Part shown: one piece after another, positions 22,396 through 32,049 of the stretch
Position numbering within the stretch: position 1 is the stretch's first letter
How the letters are laid out: each line of letters starts with the position of its first letter
From: Takakia lepidozioides
Lineage: Eukaryota; Streptophyta; Takakiopsida; Takakiales; Takakiaceae
DNA: 60,000 nucleotides
Direction: 5' to 3'
Assembly: GCA_030704615.1 (NCBI GenBank)
Contig: CM060733.1
Span: 66,652,001 to 66,712,000, forward strand
Program-made: the position numbers and the translations under genes
The notes under the pieces: model-generated
The model's input: the letters and a program-made list of their open reading frames with translations, nothing else
Told to the model about the DNA's origin: nothing
Database searches by the model: none

Positions 22396-23159
22396 ATGGA
22401 GGATGCCTGCGCGAAGGGTGGACCCGACTGGATCGAGTTTGTGCACATGACGCGGTTGAAGAAGCTACGAAGATATTGGTACTCACCAAAGGAGTACGAT
22501 CGCAGGAAGCATGTGTGGATCTCCGTGTAGCCAAGGAGGAAAACCCAGAAGGGAAGAATGATAGGCTCAAGTGTCCTTTTTGTGAGGATGCCATAAAGGA
22601 CAAAATCCAGTTGAACCGGCATTGTGTGGATACAGGTTGCAAGGCCACCATTCCTCCGAATTTCAAGTCCTGGCCCATACCATTATCACATAAAGTTAGA
22701 GATGAGGCTGTTTTCAAAAGCTGCGGCGCAAACCCAGTTGCCCAAAGTTATGAGGAATTGCGCCAACGGTACTGGCAGGCTGCTGGAAGGATGGAACGAC
22801 CCAGCTTGGAGGAAGTGCTTGTACCTCCCCGCAAGCGCAAACTCGGTGATGGGGCCAAAAAGAAGGCGAAAGCGAAAGCGGCAAGGTCTGCTCGCGATGC
22901 AAGCATGGCGGGCCTGCAATGGAATCCGTCCAAAGCGCGCCAGACCAGAAAGTCCCGACAGACTATACCCATCAGTTCCTCCAGTGAGTCTGCCGATATT
23001 TTGCCTCGGCGGTCTGCTGAGCCGACCGACAATGTCATCCAAAATCATGACTTTGAAGGGCAAGGTCCATTGTCCAGTGTAGTAGATATTGCCTTATCTG
23101 AGAGGACAAACATGGACATGCACATAAACAACCTCGATGACAACAGCTCCCTTGCCTAG
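22396..23159 (+). CDS. Zinc-finger hypothetical protein, frame broken, locus split by CACTA element
   Basis: An ATG at 22396 just after an acceptor-like CAG opens MEDACAKGGPDWIEFVHMTR and runs to 22530. The downstream frame continues as AKEENPEGKNDRLKCPFCED and on to 23159, so an indel near 22530 or a small intron separates them. The second part has a CPFC-x(n)-H-C-x4-C arrangement (CPFC at about 22570) that could bind one zinc ion like a BED or C2H2 finger, then a basic Lys/Ala/Arg run (about 22850-22900) resembling a nuclear signal. The TAG at 23157 is followed by more open frame with Gln-rich content, again ending in TAG at about 23233. I do not recognise the family; a DNA-binding protein of a transposon is my best guess. 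It lies 80 bp left of the CACTA insertion. Confidence 0.45.
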
Positions 23160-24119
23160 ACCATCCAAGAGACCCAGCAGCCTGTTCTGCGGTCTAGGCA
23201 GACCGAAGATATGGGACCTGAGATGACCCCATAGAAGACTCACTACAACAAATTGCGGCTTTTACGTCTCTGTGTTATGACTGCAAATGCAGTCATGGAA
23301 GCCATTTACGACTTCCTGACTCTGCAGACGTAAAGACCTAGTCAGTTGTGACATGGCAGATATGACTCTCCAGGCTGGCTGTCACGTGGCGCCAGAGCAG
23401 CTGTGGGGGTAGTCATACACGCTGGCATTACTGAATGACTAAACGGGTCCATGTCAGCCGCTGTGTAATAGAGACATGTGCTCTCTACAGAACACGCCAC
23501 GTGTCAGACTGCGACGCCATCCGACTGCAGAGGAGGGAATCAGACGTCAGCATGTGTCGCATCGTGATTTTGATACGTGGTTCCTCATGTCAATTGACAC
23601 GCGTCGCTGTTGGGGGTTGTAGATTTACTTTATTGTTATTATAATTACTAAAATAATTATTATAATTATTTGTTATTATAATTATTATTACTGACCAACA
23701 TGGGACAGTGGCACATTATTAAATAACGAATTTTTGAAATTATATTCTTAGATAAAATATTTATTCGCTCAGATACCAAAACACACCCTTGCGGGGAAGG
23801 AGAGTTTGCCTTAGTGCCTGTGCTGAATTGCATCTGCTACTGTTACCTGTTTATGGATACTTTTTTATTGTCACTTTGGCAGTATCATATCAAAGTCACT
23901 CCAAACTATCTACCATCTACCCATGACCATCTACCCATGACCATCTACCCATGCAGGTTTCTTGTAGCTATGCTTCCACAGGGAATCATAGGTAATCTGG
24001 AGCTTGAAATCCGGCTTTCTTGGATGATCTGGACCCACACTCTATCCCTGCTCCTTCAACTATCCATGCCTCTGCATAGATCATGCATATATCCTTGCAT
24101 TGCTGTTAGCAGCTGACAA

Positions 24120-26170
24120 TGACAGCCTACATTGTTCCAGCAAACACCCAACTCAACTTACCACACTAGTTCCTATTCTCAATTGCATCTGTTACTCTCT
24201 GTAATCCAACAGGCATTTACCTTTTTGCCTCGGTTGTCCCACCATTGACTGGGGTCAGAAAAGTATTCATTCCACAGCTTCCCCTCATCTCCGTTAACTG
24301 TTTTTCGATACTTTCCTGTTGTCACATTGGCAATATCATGTCAAAGTCACTCCAAACTAGATTCACTCAACCAGCTAACTTGCAGACATTGAAATTTAGG
24401 GCCGGTTCTGATAAGAGGGAAAAACAGGGTGAAATGTGTTGAAGAAGGTGCTTTTATTAGCAGTGCTTGATTTTATCAATTGTGCCGCTACTCCTGCGGC
24501 TTCCAGTTCACCATCTACCCATGCAGGTTTCTTATAGCTAAATCCACAGGTAATCATAGGTAATCATGTGCTTGAAATCTGGCCCTCTTGGATGAATCTG
24601 GACCCATACTCTATCCCTGCTCTTTCAGCTATCACTGCTTCTGCACAAATCATGCATACTTCCTTGCCTTGCAGCTGATAATGACAGCCTACATTTGTTC
24701 TAGGAAACACCCAACTCAGCTTATCACACTAGTTCCTATGCTGAATTGCGTCTGCCCTCTATAATCTAACAGGCATTAATCTTTTTCCCTCGGTTGTCCC
24801 ACCATTCCACAACTTCTCCTCGTCTCTGTGACCTGTTTCTGGATACTTTCCTGTTGTCACATTGGCATCATGTCAAAGTTCAGATCGACATCTAGTACAA
24901 TTCCACCACGAACCTCTTTGCTATTTTGCAAGGCTGCCAGGCTTGCACACATGTTGCAAATGTAACAAACGTGATGTGGTTGCGCTGCAGTATCCCTTCC
25001 CACACCACTTGCTCATAGACCTCTCCAAAGGGCCTCCATCCCGTGCCGCTGTTGTGCATATCCTGGGATCATCATCCTCCATGCACCCCAATTTGGCATA
25101 CAAGTCCACAAGGGCATAGTTCAGAACAACATTTGTTTAATTCCAGCTTGGACGATCAACATCACAAACCCCGTCTTCACTCATTGCCTACTCTAGGTAA
25201 GTGCAATTATGGGCTAGGCTGGTACCACATCTCATTCAGCCATATTATCAAAACAACCATGTATCCTTGTAGTTGCACCCTGCAACCTTGGCATACATAT
25301 CCACTACGGCAACGTTCAGAATCACATCAAATACAATACCAGCTTTGACAATATCACCGTGGACCTCTGTACCCTTTTTCAGGGCTGCCAGGCGTGCATT
25401 TGACATACATATCCACCAAGGCAGTGTTTAGAGTGACATCTAGTGGTACAATTCCAGATTTGATAATGGACCTTTGCGTCCTTTCCAGGGCTACCAGGCT
25501 CGCATTTGACATACATGTACACCAGGGGAATGTTCAAAATGACATCAGGTACAATTCCAGCTTTGATGATGTCACCATGAACCTCTTGGCCCCTTCCCAG
25601 GGCTGCTAGGCTCGCATATGCATATTAACAAACACAAATGAACATGACCTGGTTTGGCTTCATCCTTTCCCACATCATTTGTTCTTAGGTTTCCAAAGCC
25701 TTACTCCCACACCTATGCTACACACACCTTACAATCATGGCAGTCCACAACACCACATCTCATTTAGCCATGTTGTCGAACTCTCCCTTTGCATCAGGCT
25801 TGCTGCACCCACATTTGGCATACATGTCCACTAGGGCAGTGGTCAGAAAATGACAACTAGTACAGTTTCAGCTTTGACGATGGCACATGGCCAAGAGATA
25901 TCCCAATATCCCTCTACCAATGGGTTCAATGCATACTCTTGTCACATTGGCAATATCATGTCAAAGTCACTCCAACTAGATTCACTCAACCAGCTAACTT
26001 GCAGAATTGAACATGAAAATTTAGGGCCGATTCTGATAAGAGGGGAAAATAGGGTGAAATGTGTTTCAGAAGGTGCCTTCATTAGCAGTGCTTGATTGTA
26101 TCAATTGTGCTGCTGCTGCTGCGGCTTCCAATTGACCATCTACCCATGCAGGTTTCTTGTATCTATCCTT
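24120..26170. repeat. Internal duplications of the CACTA element
   Basis: A block starting AACACCCAACTCAACTTACC with CTCGGTTGTCCCACCATT at its end occurs near 24145-24250 and again near 24708-24805. A second block, from GGCAATATCATGTCAAAGTC through TTAGCAGTGCTTGATT to CATCTACCCATGCAGGTTTC, occurs at about 24330-24530 and 25950-26160, with further partial copies at 23915-23960. Parts of the second block also occur outside the element near 30930. Confidence 0.75.
24870..25900 (-). pseudogene. Captured PPR gene fragments in the CACTA element
   Basis: Read on the minus strand, several blocks give PPR-like peptides. At about 25620-25500: ASLAALGRGQEVHGDIIKAG followed by IVPDVILNIPLVYMYVKC. At about 25480-25400: IVPLDVTLNTALVDMYVK. 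At about 25130-25060: a block with ALVDLYAKLGCMEDD. At about 24955-24880: CASLAALQNSKEVRGGIVL. Plant PPR proteins, RNA-binding factors of plastids and mitochondria, carry exactly such ASLAALExGxxVH and NALVDMYAKCG blocks. Here several partial copies are strung together out of frame and with stops, so nothing functional can be made. They look like multiplied fragments of one captured PPR exon. Confidence 0.75.
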
Positions 26171-26360
26171 CCACAAGGAATCATAGATAATCTGGAGCTT
26201 GAAATCTGGCCCTCTTCCACACTCTATCCCTACTCCTTCAGCTATCTATGCCTCTGCACAAAATCATGCATACAACAATCATTCCAGCAAACACCCCCAA
26301 CCCTACTTATCAATGAGCAACAAGCTAACTTACATAATTCAATATGCATCTCAAGGCCGA

Positions 26361-27280
26361 GTCTGATGAGAGGGCAAAACAGGCTGAAATAGGTCGAAGA
26401 AGAACCCATAGAGGATTTGACCGACCATCAACCCAAAAGGACCTCTTGTGTGTGCTGCTTGTGTCTTGTAGTCAGGTAATGTCGGATTGGTCTGTGAGAA
26501 CCAGCACGGTGCAGATGAGCAGGCAGAGATTGAAACACGGCCTGCTAAGACCAAGCTGACTCTCCCAAGAACCTTGAAACATCAGGAAGAATACCAAATC
26601 ATGGTACTAACAGGAGCCAACAGCCCACATTTGCAGGATGGACAAACTTCTTCACATCGTACATTAAGGAAAAGCCACACCTTGCCATTGCGGTTGTCGC
26701 ACCATCGTGAAGGATCTTTAAAAATCTCATGCCAACTCTGCTCCGTGCTGCAAATGAAGGGCCGAGTCTGATGAGAGGGCAAAACAGGCTGAAATAGGTC
26801 GAAGAAGAAGGTGCCCTCACCACATTGTCCTCGACCTTGTGTCATGGCCCATGGAGGATTTGACTGACCATGAACCCAAGAGGACCTCTTCAGTGTGCTG
26901 CTTGTTTCTGTAGTCAGGTAATGTTGGATTGGTCAGTGAGAACCACCACGGTGCAGCTGAGTGGGCAGAGATTGAAACACGGCCTGCTAAGACCAAGCTA
27001 ACTCTCCCAAGAACCTTGTAAACATCAGGAAGAATACCAAATCATGGTACTAACAGGAGCCAACAACCCACATTTGCAGGATGGACAAACTTCTTCACAT
27101 CGTACATTAAGAAAAAGCCACACCTTGCGATTGCGGTTGTCCCACCATCGTGAAGGATCTTTTAGAAACTCATGCCAGCTCTGCTCCGTGCTGTAAAATC
27201 AGGGCCGAGCGGGTAGAGATTGAAACACGGCCTGCTAAGACGAAGCTGACTCTCCCAAGAACGGCGGGCTCCCAGCCGAA
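26361..27280. repeat. Tandem duplication of about 405-440 bp plus partial third copy in the CACTA element
   Basis: GTCTGATGAGAGGGCAAAAC occurs at 26361 and 26766. The word ACACGGCCTGCTAAGAC with CTCTCCCAAGAAC after it occurs near 26537, 26979 and 27227. Between the first two copies the match is almost continuous (for example ATACCAAATCATGGTACTAA at 26590 and again about 440 bp on). The third copy is truncated and runs into GC-richer sequence. Confidence 0.85.
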
Positions 27281-27589
27281 ACCTCCTCGCACACATACCG
27301 TAGCGTTTCTAGGGTTGCTTGCTCCAAATGCGAAGGTTGATCCAACTGCGGGCCTCCCATGCATGTTTGCCCTCTCTCCCGCTCGCTCGCTCTAAGTCCC
27401 AACCCTCTCTCTCTCTCCCTCCCGCTCGCTCTAAGTCTGTTCACGCTACCGTGATGGGCAACTTTTTAAGTTTTTTAACCTTTTTGTAAACCCTAAAAGC
27501 CCCTCTTTGATTTTTTTTTTTTTTTTTCTTTTCTTAAAGGAAACCACAGGTCCTTGAGGAGGGGGGAAAATTCACCCGCCTTCATTTAT

Positions 27590-27715
27590 GGGCCATAAGA
27601 CGTACAGGACGATCAACGCCCAGACATACTGTCACGAACAATCCCACACACGGGATAAGGCAAACGGGTTTGAACCCCAAACCACCAGGGCGACACACTA
27701 TGCACTTACCAGCCG
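27590..27715 (-). repeat. Possible tRNA-derived SINE
   Basis: On the minus strand GCTGGTAAGTGC (A-box-like) is followed about 38 bases later by GGGTTCAAACCC (B-box-like: GGTTCAAAC), both after a run of A. That is the spacing of an internal RNA polymerase III promoter. It does not fold into a complete tRNA as far as I can see. It lies inside the CACTA element near its right end. Confidence 0.35.
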
Positions 27716-28259
27716 ATGTGTTTTTTTTTTTTTTAAATTGCATTTTTTTTATAAAAAAATTGATTCTAGTGGTCAGAGTCTTTTTCAAAATATAAATACT
27801 CATATATTATATATATAACCAGAAAAGCATGTGTTGACATGTGCAGTCATGTAGTGATTCATCCATGTGATGATCTGGCAGAATGCATTAGAGTGAGAGT
27901 CATGAAGTCATATGTCTTTCTAGCAATATACACACGTCATTCTAGTGTAGCCATGACCGTGACTGGTAGTCATATCTGCCATGCCAATATTCGTGGTCAA
28001 ACATGTTTGACCTGTGTTCCGCAGAGTCCGGAGCCATGCAGTCGCATATACGCCTTCCCCAGACCTGCATTATGACTTCAAAAGCATTTTACGACTGCAA
28101 ATGGCATTTCTGCCACAAATCTGTCATGACTGCGCACCCATGGGAGTCGTAAAAGCCGCAATCTGTTGTAGTGACTGATGGACCAGTCTGTCTGGAAATG
28201 TTGCACCTACTTCCGTTTGGGGTTCTCCCACTAGTCTGCCTGCCACAAGACGCTTCCCT

Positions 28260-29548
28260 TTTTTCTTCAGATATGTGCAGTCCAGACGGATGGCCTCAAG
28301 TATTGGCAAAGCTGAACAAAATTGGTTGAATGTCATGCGTGATGACGATGCGGACTACATACTTGAGGAGGTAATGCTATCGAACCATTCCGACTGCATT
28401 TTTTTTATACTTCTGGTCATGCCGACAGACCTTTTTCCATGTGTAGTCGCTCAGTCTGCTGAACTTTTAGAGATTTCAACAGACTGTATACTGCGATAGT
28501 TTGGTTTGCTAGTCAGTCTGCTGAAGTCTTCTAAGTCTTTGGAGTCTGCTGAATGTTATGGTCTGCTGAGTGTTGTTGGATCCGGTCTGCCCAATCAATC
28601 CGGGCTGTTCTGTTGAGGTTCATGTGTGTTTTGCTGTACAGCAGACTGCTCCTGTTCGACAGTCTATTCGCAAAGCCATATCAGCTTGGCGGACGCAGAG
28701 CCACGACCCTCCTTTGCAAGTGAGTGAGGTGCGGATTGAAGTGCAACGGGTTCGCGAGTACATTTTGATCAAATATTCCGGGTCAGAAGCCGCCATAGAT
28801 GAACTTGACACGGAGTCTGCCCCATCAGCAGGCCGTCTCCAGCAGACCCCTGACTTCATCACTCCTCAGCAGACCACAGTAGACCATGGCAGACCTCAGC
28901 ACACCTCAGCAGACCTGCAACCTCAGACTGGGCCAATTCAAGAGGTTGAAGAGTGGGCATGTTGACACAAGTGCCCATCTGGACTGGTATAGTGACCTGT
29001 ACCACATTGTAATAGACCGGAGGTGGCCCTTTGTCCCTTTTCTCTATTCCATGGAGTATACTACCGAAGAAGCTAACCAAGTTCTGGAGCAAGCAGGGAA
29101 GCTTGCTGTTACTGCTTTGAGCGATGGAAATGAACCGCCACTCCTTTTTTAGCTCATCCTTATGGATGACCCGTGCCCGGAGGAGGTGCGGCATATGGCT
29201 ATGGCACACCCAACGTTCGGGGTCCGCAAGAAGCACTTGTCCGCAGTGAGTGCGGGCCACTTTGACCGAATGACATCAACATTCCTACAGCATCGATGGA
29301 TGCAATTCGGAAATTTCACATCATACAAGAAGTTGCTGAAGGACTTGCCCACTCTTCGGCAAGATTTCCTAAATGGATCACAAGCACAAGAGTCTGTTAT
29401 AGATGAGGCCTTGTTATGGTTCTCGTATGTAATAGAGCAAACTGTGTTTGACATTGTCTTGCGGAAACCAGACGTGTTCAGAGTTCTATGGTCTGGAACG
29501 CCGCATCACGACCGAGAAGCTCCGTGGTCGTTCTCCATGGAAACGTAA
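28260..29548 (+). CDS. Downstream exons of the AGTCTG-rich locus, hypothetical
   Basis: Right of the CACTA element, coding-like stretches continue on the plus strand. An exon-like block at about 28271-28369 (CTTCAG before, GTAATG after) encodes AEQNWLNVMRDDDADYILEE. A block at about 28634-28945, preceded by TGTACAG, encodes RQSIRKAISAWRTQ, then a Gln/Pro/Thr-rich part. Blocks 28960-29149 and 29153-29548 are in one frame separated by a TAG at 29150 and give HLDWYSDLYHIVIDRRWPF and then AMAHPTFGVRKKHLSAVSAG and ESVIDEALLWFSYVIEQTVF. The TAG may lie at an intron acceptor (TTTTTTAG). I do not recognise any domain. Its 3' end overlaps the stop of the minus-strand ORF at 29506. Confidence 0.4.
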
Positions 29549-30477
29549 AACGCGGCAGACCCCATTCGATATCCCTCTCGGAAAGAGAATTTCAGCTTGT
29601 CGATATCGCCTGGGAGGGCAGGTCTCACCACCTGCAATGAAACCAAGCGGCAAAGGGGAATCCGAAGCTTGGCCGGGTACACCATGCCCCCCAGGACCCT
29701 GCCAATGTTGCTGTGGGTTGCCTCCAACATCTTGGCAGCGGCCAACTTCATATCCGCCTCCGACATGACGTCGGTTGCAGGGGGGTTCTCCGGCAGCCCA
29801 CCCGGACCGCCAAATCCAGCCTGTATGCTGCGGGTTTGGGGCCTGGGGATGTCCGGGAGGATGTCATCCTGGTCAGAAAGCTCCCTCTCGTCGTCCTCAA
29901 CATGGTCATCCTCCGGCGGAAGCACCTGGAGCACTCTCTCCGTCTCTACTGCCCTCTCCCCGGCTTCACCTCGAACTTGCACAATCTGTGCTCTTTGTGG
30001 TGTTCTTTCATCTCCTCCAGTCTCCACCGTATGCGTAATTGCGGGGGCTGCTCCTGCCCGCGATGGTGTAACCGGTGTGTTACTGCCTCTTTGTGGTGTC
30101 TTGGAGGGATCCACTGTCTCTGTGCGTCCCTTGCTTACATGGGCATCTGTCATTTCGACACCCCTGGCCTCTTCAATGGCCTTTTCTCTTGCCTCCTGGC
30201 TAGCCTTCTGTCTCGTCTGTTCTTTTGCCCTCTCTTTTGCCCTCTCACGGGCCTTCTGTTTCTTACTAGGGGTAGCAGCAGGGGAGGCCTCCAGGACGAC
30301 CACCTTTGATTGAGGCGAACTGACACCCTCGCGCGCCCTGCTCACTCCCCCCTCCGCAGCCCGTGACGGCTCTCTCACCGGGGATTGCATGTGCTTGGCT
30401 TTCTTCTTCTTCTTTGCGTGGGCGGGCCCTACTGCATGTGCATCAACATCCTCCATTGCCGGATCTGCTGTCCTCAT
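29506..30477 (-). CDS. Charged low-complexity hypothetical protein, 323 aa
   Basis: An uninterrupted frame begins with ATG at 30477-30475 and ends at 29506. The N-terminal two-thirds is Lys/Arg/Glu/Ala/Pro-rich with a Lys run (AKKKKKAKH), a helical Arg/Glu segment (RERAKERAKEQTRQKASQEA) and Thr/Pro-rich spacers. The C-terminal part (about residue 215-323) is more ordered: SEADMKLAAAKMLEATHSN, GGMVYPAKLRIPLCRLVSLQ and FREGYRMGSAAFYV. No membrane segment or known domain is seen. The intact frame over nearly 1 kb between decayed sequences suggests a recently active element or a host gene. It converges on, and slightly overlaps, the plus-strand ORF on its left. Confidence 0.45.
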   Translation of the reverse strand: MRTADPAMEDVDAHAVGPAHAKKKKKAKHMQSPVREPSRAAEGGVSRAREGVSSPQSKVVVLEASPAATPSKKQKARERAKERAKEQTRQKASQEAREKAIEEARGVEMTDAHVSKGRTETVDPSKTPQRGSNTPVTPSRAGAAPAITHTVETGGDERTPQRAQIVQVRGEAGERAVETERVLQVLPPEDDHVEDDERELSDQDDILPDIPRPQTRSIQAGFGGPGGLPENPPATDVMSEADMKLAAAKMLEATHSNIGRVLGGMVYPAKLRIPLCRLVSLQVVRPALPGDIDKLKFSFREGYRMGSAAFYVSMENDHGASRS

Positions 30478-30689
30478 CCGACGCCCTCACCTGCCATGCC
30501 GCCTGCACCAACCTCCCCAATGCCTATTCTGTCGTACTCTCGCTGCAGGTCCTCCCGTCCACCAACGAAAGGTTTTAGTTTGCCCTCTCGCCCCAAGTTG
30601 GGCGATCCAAACATGCGATGAGTAACGGCTTTTGGAGTCACTGCTTGAGCAGTTGGAGCTGTCGATGATACCACCAGCGTGTCGGGCTT

Positions 30690-31000
30690 GTCGTCACTTT
30701 GTCATCCCCAAAAATCGTGAGAACCAACATCGGAATGAAAACCACCATCGCAACGAGCAGCGCAACCACCATCGCAACAATCGTGGAACAACAATGAAAA
30801 CAAAACAAAACCAAGTATGGAGTGGCATGGAACAACAAAGAAAAACAAATCCAACCAATGCCTAAGAATGACATGCACAAGCAGCCTTCTCCAGAGCTGC
30901 CGGCTTTGCACACGCATTGCAAACTATCTAAGGTTCACTCAACCAGTAACTTGCAGAAATCAACATGAAACACGATGAACAAATGAACACAAATTCCATA
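30690..31000 (-). repeat. PPR-fragment repeat related to the CACTA interior
   Basis: TTCACTCAACCAGTAACTTG at 30934 matches the CACTA-internal TTCACTCAACCAGCTAACTT, and minus-strand reading of about 30930-30885 gives VCNACAKPAALEKA, a PPR-like block equivalent to the CASLAAL copies inside the CACTA. Further left, at 30740-30790, ACCACCATCGCAACRA is repeated. This piece abuts the point where the methyltransferase reading frame of the gypsy relic loses family resemblance. Confidence 0.6.
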
Positions 31001-31009
31001 AGACGGGAA

Positions 31010-31244
31010 CTGAGACGCATCGTGCAGTCTCATCCCTCTCCACATATAGGTAACGCCTTACCCGTACACCTGCCTGTAGTACAGCAGCCAATCCGGTGCT
31101 GATCCCGCCAAACAAGTCCAGAAGGCAAATGCCTTCATCTGGATACTGCCACAGAATAGGTGTGGTATCCAATGGTGACAACTGAGGTGGTCTTGGTGCA
31201 ATACCCGCACTCTCCTCCTCTCCTGACGGTACAAAAGCCTCTAC
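31010..31244 (-). pseudogene. C5 DNA methyltransferase N-terminal fragment (motifs I and II) in the retroelement
   Basis: The minus strand encodes YPDEGICLLDLFGGISTGLA at about 31150-31080, then AGVRVRRYLYVERDETAR. DLFGGISTG is the SAM-binding motif I of cytosine-5 methyltransferases (F-x-G-x-G type, as in DLFAGIGG or LFDGIATG), and the acidic residue in YVERDE sits at the expected distance for motif II. The domain is cut off about 20 residues later: the catalytic Pro-Cys motif IV, motifs VI-X and the target recognition region are absent. It lies in the same frame as the linker after the protease, separated by one TAG, so it was once part of the element's polyprotein. A generic Rossmann fold is the alternative, but the motif wording favours a C5 enzyme. 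Confidence 0.7.
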
Positions 31245-31247
31245 CTA

Positions 31248-32048
31248 GGCTTGTTGCACACGCCAATCAGCAACCTGCTGCAAATCCTTGCTCGTGCCCC
31301 ACAATGGAGTCTGAGCAACCATGGCAGGCAACTCCGCCGTACCATGCATGTCATCTTGCTCTGCTGGAGATGGCACATCCTCTGCATAGGCATTGCCCTC
31401 CAGCAACTCTCCAGGCCAAGTCACTGCAGTTGTGAATGTTGCCAGTGTCGGCATCTTGCCCCGTTGGGCAACCGCAATTCCTCCTATGAACGTCACAGGG
31501 AGTTGCACACGCCGGCCCTCCCCTGACTGCCATCCAGGCCTATAGGAAGCTCTCCTCCTCCCAAAAATCCAGGGTGAAGCCCATGGGGTACAACATTGCC
31601 CCACCAACCAGGACATCGTACGAGACCGCGTCTGTCACAATGGCCTTGGCTCGCATCACTGAGCCATCTATAGGGTGATCCGGCCGTAGTCTGATAGCCA
31701 ACTCACGCCGTGTCATGCCCCAAGCCTGCTCCAATCCTCCCAGAGACGTCTGTATCTGGTAAGGACAAGGCTCCATATCCGCCTCCGTGAGGCCCAAGCC
31801 TGCAACAGCAGCTTTGCCCAGCATCAATGGCTGAGCTCCCGAGTCTAACAAGACCCGCAGTGGCCGGTACCTCTTGCCTGCCGGTCCACTCAAACAGAAA
31901 ATACCATCCTGGTTATCTAACAAGACAACTCCGGGTGTCACCATGGCGCGCTCAATGGCTGGCCTAGCTGGCAGCTCCATCAACCTGACAGCTGCAGCTT
32001 GCCATGGCGCCGCCGTGGCAAATTTGGTCCACACTCTATTCATGATAC
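31248..32048 (-). pseudogene. Retropepsin-like aspartic protease and linker of the gypsy relic
   Basis: The frame at 32048-31540 reads from RVWTKFATAAPWQAAAVRLM to a DSGA active site (RPLRVLLDSGAQPLMLGKAA, about 31865-31805) and the downstream flap and fold part VSYDVLVGGAMLYPMGFTLD. DSGA or DTGA followed by a hydrophobic strand is the catalytic signature of retroviral-type aspartic proteases, which cut the gag-pol polyprotein. After a frame change near 31560 the linker continues as ASYRPGWQSGEGRRVQLPVT up to the TAG at 31247-31245. The left half abuts the methyltransferase segment; the right end abuts the inserted segment. Confidence 0.75.
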
Positions 32049-32049
32049 A

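Larger units (their letters stand above)
23241..28173. mobile_element. CACTA (En/Spm) transposon, 4,933 bp, TSD ACT, non-autonomous
   Basis: The left end is CACTACAACAAATTGCGGCT and the right end read on the opposite strand is CACTACAACAGATTGCGGCT. The two match at 25 of 26 positions including the following TTTTACG. The 3-bp target duplication ACT flanks both sides (23238-23240 and 28174-28176). Subterminal regions repeat GCAGTCAT/ATGACTGC and share a GGCAGATATGAC word in inverted orientation (23355 and about 27965). CACTAC ends with 3-bp duplications are diagnostic of the En/Spm superfamily. No transposase-like ORF is present, so it must be mobilised in trans. Its interior is duplicated repeats and PPR gene fragments. 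Confidence 0.93.

Noticed and set aside
29597-30313. 238-aa plus-strand ORF with hydrophobic stretches
   Set aside because: Antisense of the intact 323-aa minus-strand ORF; it starts without an acceptable context and is Ser/Leu low-complexity.
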